Assembly: GCA_017438285.1 (NCBI GenBank) | Contig: JAFRVY010000057.1 | Coordinates: 1 to 32,287 of the forward strand | Length of the DNA: 32,287 nt | Origin: Bacillota bacterium | GTDB lineage: Bacteria; Bacillota; Clostridia; Peptostreptococcales; Anaerovoracaceae | Direction of reading: 5' to 3' | Part shown: positions 27,307 to 32,287 of the stretch, piece after piece | Numbering within the stretch: position 1 is the first letter of the stretch | Layout: every line of letters starts with the position of its first letter | Position numbers and translations under genes: made by a program | The notes under the pieces: generated by a model | Database searches by the model: none | What the model was told of the DNA's origin: nothing | What the model saw: the letters and a program-made list of their open reading frames with translations, nothing else

Positions 27307-27695
27307 CGAGAAAAGAAATCAACCAGATCTACTACTACAACAAACAGATCGAGAAGCTGACACAGGATCTCATTGACATAGAATCAGGGACATATCGGTC
27401 GCCGCAGCTGGACGGGATGCCGAGAGGCGCAAGCGGTAAGTCAGACCCGACAGGGACGGCAGGAACATCCGCGGCTGACATTAAGACTCTGATAGAGGAA
27501 TACAGATACAAGATCGAGAGAAAGCGCAGGGAAGTGTATGAATACATCTCAGAACTTGACGACGCGCTGGTGGAGCTGATCATACTCTACCGGTGTATCA
27601 ACCTGTGCACATGGGATCAGGTGGCCGCACACATCGGCGGAGGAAATACCGCGGACTCAGTGCGCATGATATTCAACAGACACTTTGAAGATTGA
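27303..27695 (+). CDS. ArpU/RinA-like late transcription activator (sigma-70 region 4-like)
   Basis: A 130-residue protein. It begins with helices (MTRKEINQIYYYNKQIEKLTQDLIDIESG), has a Gly/Ser/Pro loop carrying the frequent 'LDGMPRG' motif (RSPQLDGMPRGASGKSDPTG), a long helix and a C-terminal helix-turn-helix (LIILYRCINLCTWDQVAAHIGGGNTADSVRMIFNRHF). This is the DUF1492/ArpU-type layout. Such proteins activate late transcription upstream of the terminase genes, which lie just downstream here. Last gene of the early operon. Confidence 0.88.
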   Translation: MTRKEINQIYYYNKQIEKLTQDLIDIESGTYRSPQLDGMPRGASGKSDPTGTAGTSAADIKTLIEEYRYKIERKRREVYEYISELDDALVELIILYRCINLCTWDQVAAHIGGGNTADSVRMIFNRHFED

Positions 27696-27698
27696 CCG

Positions 27699-27713
27699 TG
27701 TTCGTTTTGTTCG
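27699..27713 (+). promoter_or_regulatory. Tandem TGTTCG repeats, candidate late-activator site
   Basis: TGTTCG occurs at 27699-27704 and 27708-27713, separated by TTT (9-bp period), right after the ArpU-like gene and before the packaging genes. Similar short direct repeats at this position are plausible binding sites for the late activator. A clear -10/-35 pair is not obvious in the following 60 bases. Confidence 0.5.
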
Positions 27714-27778
27714 GTGGGAATATGTTACGGTGTATTCGTAAAAGATAGATCGAATATCATTTACGGAAACTCCTTAGG

Positions 27779-27812
27779 AAGACAGTTGCAGGGTAGCAGC
27801 TGTCTTTTGTTT
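27779..27812 (+). terminator. Intrinsic terminator at end of early operon
   Basis: An 11-bp stem (AAGACAGTTGC 27779-27789 with GCAGCTGTCTT 27796-27806, one G-T wobble), a 6-nt loop and then TTTTGTTT. It should stop early transcription, so packaging genes need the late activator or antitermination. It lies only 5 bases before the HNH gene's ATG, leaving no room for a Shine-Dalgarno site. Confidence 0.85.
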
Positions 27813-27816
27813 AGCA

Positions 27817-28119
27817 ATGGATTACGAAAGCAAGAGATGGAAGCGGAAGCGCAGATACATACTGAGGCTGGATGGATACAAGGACAGAGTTGCCGCAAGA
27901 TTCGGGAAGACACAGGAAGCCAACACGGTGCACCACATCTATCCGGTCGATGAGTATCCGGAGTACGCATGGGAAGACTGGAACCTGATCTCAGTCGCAG
28001 ACACGACACACAACAAGCTGCACAACAGGCAGACAGGTGAGCTCATAGGCGAGGGACTGCAGCTGAAGCGGAGAACGAAGCCGGGAATCGATTGGCGAAG
28101 GCATAGGGGCACTAAGTGA
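27817..28119 (+). CDS. HNH endonuclease (packaging-associated)
   Basis: A 100-residue protein, basic at its start (MDYESKRWKRKRRYILRLDGY). Its nuclease core is TVHHIYPVDEYPEYAWEDWNLISVADTTHNKLHNRQTGEL: the HH of motif 1, the N of WNLISV and the H...H of THNKLH give a complete HNH metal site. The gene stands directly before the small terminase. In HK97-type phages such HNH proteins act with terminase in cos cleavage. There is no visible Shine-Dalgarno because the terminator stem-loop abuts the ATG, so leaderless or weak translation is possible. Confidence 0.88.
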   Translation: MDYESKRWKRKRRYILRLDGYKDRVAARFGKTQEANTVHHIYPVDEYPEYAWEDWNLISVADTTHNKLHNRQTGELIGEGLQLKRRTKPGIDWRRHRGTK

Positions 28120-28275
28120 CGAAAAAATATTTTTTTTCGGATAATATCCCCCCTCCTTTTCGCGATAGATCCCATGCTCCTATACACCGGTGGCCGCCCA
28201 CTTTTCCAACTCTGCAACGATTTTTCAAGAAGGGGGTCGCGCGGGCGAGGGGTCGCGATAGATATCAGTATTGTT
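28120..28275. other. Candidate cos / terminase recognition region
   Basis: This 156-base gap between HNH and small terminase is unusual in composition. It has an A/T hairpin (CGAAAAAA 28120-28127 with TTTTTTCG 28132-28139), a CCCCCC run near 28148 and a GGGGG tract near 28232. The direct repeat TCGCGATAGAT occurs at 28160-28170 and 28253-28263, and GGGTCGCG at 28234-28241 and 28250-28257. Repeats plus C and G tracts beside TerS and an HNH gene are what a cos site with terminase-binding repeats would look like. The nick positions cannot be read. Confidence 0.6.
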
Positions 28276-28647
28276 ATGCCGGCAAAAGGAACATGGAAAA
28301 AACGCATAAAAAAAGCATGTGAAGAGGCCGGGACATACTCTCCGGAGTTCGACTACGTCATAGACACCCTGGCCGGGATCATGGAGAACCGCGACAAGGC
28401 ACAGAAACAGTTCAGGGATTTCGGATCCAACCCGGTGGTGATGCACACCAACAAAGCCGGAGCGACGAACATCGTGAAGAACCCGGCGCTGGTGGCTGTC
28501 ATGGACTGCGACGCACAGGCCCTGGCATACTGGCGGGATCTGGGACTCACACCGGCAGGCCTGAAGAAGATACGAGGAGATGCAGCTGAAGCGGAGAGAG
28601 AATCAGCACTCACAAAAGCACTGAAGGAAATGAGCATGAATGGATAA
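28276..28647 (+). CDS. terS: Small terminase subunit (P27 family)
   Basis: A 123-residue protein started at ATG 28276 ([21 protein letters not shown]). A frame open further upstream runs into the repeat region and is not protein-like. The helical N-terminal part is followed by [70 protein letters not shown]: the 'NPaL....d....l..y...LGLTPagrkki' ending is diagnostic of P27-type TerS. It binds phage DNA at cos/pac and hands it to TerL. No clear ribosome binding site. It overlaps TerL by 8 bases. Confidence 0.92.
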   Translation: MPAKGTWKKRIKKACEEAGTYSPEFDYVIDTLAGIMENRDKAQKQFRDFGSNPVVMHTNKAGATNIVKNPALVAVMDCDAQALAYWRDLGLTPAGLKKIRGDAAEAERESALTKALKEMSMNG

Positions 28648-30382
28648 AGCAAAGAACCTGCAGGAGGTCATGGAGTACGCGGAGAACATTCGAAGCGGAA
28701 AAAAGATAGCCTGCAAGACCATCCGGGAGGCTGTAGACAGGTTCTACGACGACCTGTACAACCCGGAATACGAACTGAAAACAGAAGATCCTGAGTTTGT
28801 GATCGGAATCATCGAGAGGACCATAAAGCATGAAAAAGGCGAAACGCTGGACGGCAGACCGCTCCGCGGGCAGCCTTTTTTGCTTCTTCCGTATCACAAG
28901 TTCATCATATACAACCTTGTAGGATTCAAACACAGGGGAACGAACATAAACAAGACGCATGAGGCCCTGATATACGTGCCGAGGAAAAACGTCAAAACGA
29001 CGTTCGGAGCGGCGCTGGCATGGGCGCTCGGACTGCTGTACCGCCGCAGCGGTTCGGAGATTTATATAACGAGTGCAGCACTGATGCAGTCGCTGCAGAG
29101 CTTCAACTTTTTGAACTACAACATTGAACTGATGGGCGAGAAGGAATCACAGGGCGGAAACTTCAAAGTCATCGACAACAACAACGAGCACTCGATAACC
29201 GGCAAGCTCGGAGACGGCAGCCTGTTTATCAGAGCGCTGGCGGCCAACCCGGACGCACAGGACTCCCTGGGCTGCAACATCGCCATATGCGATGAGATGC
29301 ACGCATACAAAAAACCAAAACAGTACAACCTCCTGAAGGAGGCGATGAAGGCATACACGAACAAGCTGATCATAGGACTCAGCACGGCTGGAGACAATGA
29401 GCAGGGATTTCTTGGCCAGAGACTGAAATACTGCAGGAAGGTCCTGAACGGAACCGTGAAGGATGACCAGTATTTCATCTTCATGGCGGAACCGGACGAG
29501 GACGAACACGGAGAGCTCGACTTCACAGATCCGAAGGTGCATGAAGCGGTCAATCCGGCATACGGAGTGACGATCCGGCCGGAAGAGATCATGAACGATG
29601 CCCTCCAGGCACAGAACGACCCGCAGCAGAGGAAAGATTTCTTCGCGAAGTCGCTGAACAAGTACACGAACAGCATCAAGGCATATTTCAATATCGATGA
29701 GTTCAGAGCATCCGATGCGAAGTATGAATGGAACACGCTGGAAGACCTTAGAAAGCTGGGAATCAGCTGGTACGGCGGCGCGGACCTGTCAAAACTGCAC
29801 GACCTGACCGCAGCGTGCCTGTTCGGGAACTACAAGGGCGTGGACATCGTGATCACGCACGCATTCTTCCCGGTAGTTATGGCACACGAAAAGGCGGACA
29901 AGGACAACATCCCGCTGTTCGGATGGCAGGAAGACGGATGGCTGACCATGTGCAACAGCCCGACGGTCAACCACGCTGATGTGGTCAACTGGTTCGTGGA
30001 GATGCGAAAAAAAGGTTTCCGGATCCGCAAAGTCAGCCACGACAGGAAGTTCTGCCGGGAGTATTTCATCGGCATGAAATCTGCGGGATTCAGGATCGTG
30101 GATCAGCCGCAGTATTTTTATAAAAAATCCGAAGGATTCAGATACCTGGAGAAGAGTGCAAAGAACGGCACTCTTTTCTATATGCACTCAGATGCCTATG
30201 AGTACTGCGTGCAGAACGTCGCCGCCGTCGAAAAGACGGACGACATGATCCAGTACGAAAAGATACAGCCGGAGCACCGGATAGACCTGTTCGATGCGTC
30301 GGTTTTTGCAGCGGTCGGATACCTCGAAGACCTGGAAAAAACAACAAAAGCCAGTGATTGGTGGGGAGAAAAGAAAGAATGA
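28640..30382 (+). CDS. terL: Large terminase subunit (ATPase and nuclease)
   Basis: A 580-residue packaging motor. The ATPase part has [21 protein letters not shown] (Walker A variant near residue 115) and [16 protein letters not shown] (Walker B, DE). It is followed by a coupling motif region ([19 protein letters not shown]) common to this terminase group. The nuclease part has [27 protein letters not shown] and a closing [16 protein letters not shown] with acidic residues for metal binding. Length and gene order fit HK97-type cos phages. It overlaps TerS and portal genes. Expected to translocate DNA into proheads and cut it at cos. Confidence 0.95.
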   Translation: MDKAKNLQEVMEYAENIRSGKKIACKTIREAVDRFYDDLYNPEYELKTEDPEFVIGIIERTIKHEKGETLDGRPLRGQPFLLLPYHKFIIYNLVGFKHRGTNINKTHEALIYVPRKNVKTTFGAALAWALGLLYRRSGSEIYITSAALMQSLQSFNFLNYNIELMGEKESQGGNFKVIDNNNEHSITGKLGDGSLFIRALAANPDAQDSLGCNIAICDEMHAYKKPKQYNLLKEAMKAYTNKLIIGLSTAGDNEQGFLGQRLKYCRKVLNGTVKDDQYFIFMAEPDEDEHGELDFTDPKVHEAVNPAYGVTIRPEEIMNDALQAQNDPQQRKDFFAKSLNKYTNSIKAYFNIDEFRASDAKYEWNTLEDLRKLGISWYGGADLSKLHDLTAACLFGNYKGVDIVITHAFFPVVMAHEKADKDNIPLFGWQEDGWLTMCNSPTVNHADVVNWFVEMRKKGFRIRKVSHDRKFCREYFIGMKSAGFRIVDQPQYFYKKSEGFRYLEKSAKNGTLFYMHSDAYEYCVQNVAAVEKTDDMIQYEKIQPEHRIDLFDASVFAAVGYLEDLEKTTKASDWWGEKKE

Positions 30383-31581
30383 GCAAAAAAAGAAAAAAAG
30401 CAAAGCAGCCGGCAGCAAAGGCGAAGAGGAGCGACAGCTCCGTCGGCATCATAACCGGTGAGAAGCTGTTCGGATCTCTTCTGACGAACGGATATACGAG
30501 TCTCGATCAGAACCCGGAAGTGCTGACCTGCTGCAGGAAGATCGCGGACCTGATCAGCTCCATGACGATACACCTCATGGCCAACACCCAGAACGGTGAC
30601 CAGAGGATCGTCAACGAGCTGTCGAAGCACGTGGACATCTACCCGAATCGGTACATGACCAGGAAGGTGTGGATGAATGCCATCGTGATGGATCTGCTCC
30701 TGTACGGAAAAGGCAACGCAGTGGTCATCCCGCAGACAGAAGGCGGAAGGCTCGGCGATCTGGTGATACAGCCGCCGCCGACCGTATCCTTCATCGATGA
30801 CGGATACGGATACAAGGTGAATGTCTCCGGAGAGATCTTCGACCCAGACGAGCTGCTGCATTTTGTTTTGAATCCGGACCGGTACCGTCCATGGAAGGGC
30901 ACAGGTATAAACGTCGGCGTCATGGACGTAGTGAACAACCTGAAACAGGCCAGAAGCACCGAAAAAGGCTTTCTGGAGTCCAACTGGAAGCCGGCAGTGA
31001 TCATCAAGGTGGATGGTCTCACCGATGAGTTCAGCACCAAGGAAGGCAGAAAAACGCTGATAGAGGAGTACGTCCAGACAGATCCGGGGGAACCGTGGAT
31101 TGTTCCGTCGGAGTTCATGGATGTGCAGTCCGTGAAGCCGCTGTCTCTGTCCGATCTGGCCATCAAGGACACTGTAGAGCTCAACAAGAAGACCATAGCT
31201 GCCATCATCGGCGTGCCGGGATTTCTTCTGGGCATCGGGACATATAACGAGACCGAGTGGAATAGCTTCATCAATACGACGGTCAAGACCATCGCGGAGA
31301 TCATCACGCAGGAGATGACAAAGAAACTGCTCATCTCCGAAAAGATGTATTTCAAGTTCAACGCGGCATCACTCTACAGCTACGACATCCAGAAACTGGC
31401 CGACGTCTACAGCAACCTGAGAGCCATCGGCGTGGTAACAGGCAACGAAGTGCGCGACAAGCTGGGACTCAGTCCGCGTGAGGAAGACCACATGAACCAG
31501 CTCGTGATGCTTGAGAACTACATACCATCCGAGAAGCTGGGAGACCAGAGCAAACTGAAGGACGGTGATGGTGATGAGTAA
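30379..31581 (+). CDS. HK97-family portal protein
   Basis: A 400-residue protein started at ATG 30379 (ATGA overlap with TerL, GGAGAAAAGAAAG upstream); an in-frame TTG 21 bases earlier is not needed. A lysine-rich start is followed by [33 protein letters not shown], the family's wing start, then [16 protein letters not shown], the stem region and [26 protein letters not shown], a hallmark of HK97 portals. It ends with [22 protein letters not shown]. It forms the dodecameric DNA gate at one capsid vertex. Its end overlaps the next gene by 8 bases. Confidence 0.95.
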   Translation: MSKKRKKAKQPAAKAKRSDSSVGIITGEKLFGSLLTNGYTSLDQNPEVLTCCRKIADLISSMTIHLMANTQNGDQRIVNELSKHVDIYPNRYMTRKVWMNAIVMDLLLYGKGNAVVIPQTEGGRLGDLVIQPPPTVSFIDDGYGYKVNVSGEIFDPDELLHFVLNPDRYRPWKGTGINVGVMDVVNNLKQARSTEKGFLESNWKPAVIIKVDGLTDEFSTKEGRKTLIEEYVQTDPGEPWIVPSEFMDVQSVKPLSLSDLAIKDTVELNKKTIAAIIGVPGFLLGIGTYNETEWNSFINTTVKTIAEIITQEMTKKLLISEKMYFKFNAASLYSYDIQKLADVYSNLRAIGVVTGNEVRDKLGLSPREEDHMNQLVMLENYIPSEKLGDQSKLKDGDGDE

Positions 31582-32287
31582 GTTCGCTATAGACTTCGAC
31601 GGCGTCCTGTGGGACGGAGAAGAGATCCGGGAGGACATTGCAGAAAAGATCGCGCAGCTGCGGGAAGACGGCCACAAAGTCTACCTGTGGACCGCAAGGC
31701 AGGGAGACCTGAAGCAGAAATGCATGGAAATCATCGAGGAGGCAGGGATACAGTTCGATGAACTGCCGGAAGGCTATCTGAAGATCGGTGCAGACTACTA
31801 CATCGACGATAGAGCAATCAGTATTGACGAGTTCATGGAAAGGGAAAGAAAAATGGACAGGAACAGGGATGTATACCAGCGCAGGGCACTCATAAGCCCT
31901 ACAAAATTCAACACGAGAGAAGACGGCGAGGCCCTCTACATAGAAGGGTACTTCGCCGTTTTTAATAGCACATACGAAATCTGGAATGATGCAACGGAGT
32001 CGATTGCTCCGGGCGCATTTACAGAGACGCTCAAAGATGCGGACGTGAGGGCTCTGATCAATCACGACACCCGTCTGGTGCTCGGCCGTACAAAGGCCGA
32101 AACACTGGAGCTCAGAGAAGACGACCACGGACTGTGGGGAAGGGTCCTGATCAATCCGAACGATCAGGATGCCATGAACCTCTACGAACGTGTGAAGCGG
32201 GGAGACGTTGATCAGTGTTCCTTCGGATTCGAGATCATCAGAGAAGAGACCGAAATCAGCGATGATGGTTCGATCCACTGGACGATC
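31574..32287 (+). CDS. HAD-like domain fused to HK97-type prohead protease (N-terminal part; continues at base 1)
   Basis: The frame opens at ATG 31574 (GATGGTGATG upstream, overlap with portal) and runs without a stop to the window end, then 1-309, giving about 293 residues. Residues 1-93 are a compact HAD-type phosphatase-like domain: DFDGVLWDG (D7 and D9), VYLWTAR (T40) and YYIDDRA (D78-D79). From M94 (ATG 31853) a normal-sized protease of about 200 residues starts (MDRNRDVYQRRALISPTKF, FAVFNSTYEIW, SIAPGAFTETL, ALINHDTRLVLGRT with the candidate His). Either one fusion protein is made, or the protease also starts internally at 31853 behind an A/G-rich AAAGGGAAAGAAAA. The HAD domain lacks a cap and has an unknown substrate. 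Confidence 0.85.
   Translation, partial: MSKFAIDFDGVLWDGEEIREDIAEKIAQLREDGHKVYLWTARQGDLKQKCMEIIEEAGIQFDELPEGYLKIGADYYIDDRAISIDEFMERERKMDRNRDVYQRRALISPTKFNTREDGEALYIEGYFAVFNSTYEIWNDATESIAPGAFTETLKDADVRALINHDTRLVLGRTKAETLELREDDHGLWGRVLINPNDQDAMNLYERVKRGDVDQCSFGFEIIREETEISDDGSIHWTI
32147..32287. repeat. Terminal direct repeat, copy 2 (circular contig overlap)
   Basis: Exact copy of bases 1-141. Merge with the left end to close the circle and restore the protease gene. Confidence 0.95.

Overview
The window is the complete genome of a small temperate siphovirus, very probably of a Bacillota (Clostridia-like) gut host. The evidence is strong AGGAGG-type ribosome binding sites, gene families typical of Clostridia prophages, tight ATGA-type gene overlaps, and complete packaging, head, tail, lysis, integration and early modules. 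Bases 1-141 recur exactly at 32147-32287, so the sequence is a circularised unit of about 32,146 bp opened inside the prohead protease gene. No tRNA, rRNA, insertion sequence or CRISPR array was seen.

Layout. Read through the origin: HNH nuclease, a candidate cos region, TerS, TerL, portal, a HAD-like domain fused to an HK97-type prohead protease, then the major capsid protein with an Ig/cadherin-like extension in the -1 frame. Next come head-tail connectors, tail tube, the gpG/gpGT chaperone pair with an A7 slippery site, tape measure, Dit, baseplate hub and a CBM5/12-like protein. At 10145-13587 lies a complete diversity-generating retroelement (DGR): variable tail protein, 3' hairpin, accessory-protein gene, template repeat RNA and DGR reverse transcriptase. 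Then come holin-like proteins, a C39-like peptidase/lysozyme (two frames joined at CCC TGA), and a downstream set of tail or surface proteins ending at a terminator. The lysogeny operon is on the minus strand: CI-like repressor, zinc-ribbon DEDDh exonuclease and large serine integrase. A candidate 48-bp attP lies inside the integrase 3' end. The rightward early operon runs from PR through Cro, many small proteins, a zinc/HNH-like protein, DUF4406, a ParB-domain protein, a PC4/YdbC-like ssDNA-binding protein, an HUH rolling-circle Rep and an ArpU-like activator, ending at a terminator.

How it works together. CI and Cro probably compete for five near-palindromic 16-bp operators around divergent promoters. 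The early operon supplies HUH-type replication and the late activator. Late genes build a cos-packaged HK97-like virion. The DGR rewrites the last 40 or so codons of a tail protein by adenine-specific mutagenesis: across 118 aligned bases, 16 of 31 template adenines differ in the variable repeat and none of the 87 other bases do. This implies ongoing receptor diversification. Four places look like recoding sites (capsid -1, tail chaperone -1, endolysin +1, early HTH protein -1 at G7), an unusual density for 32 kb.
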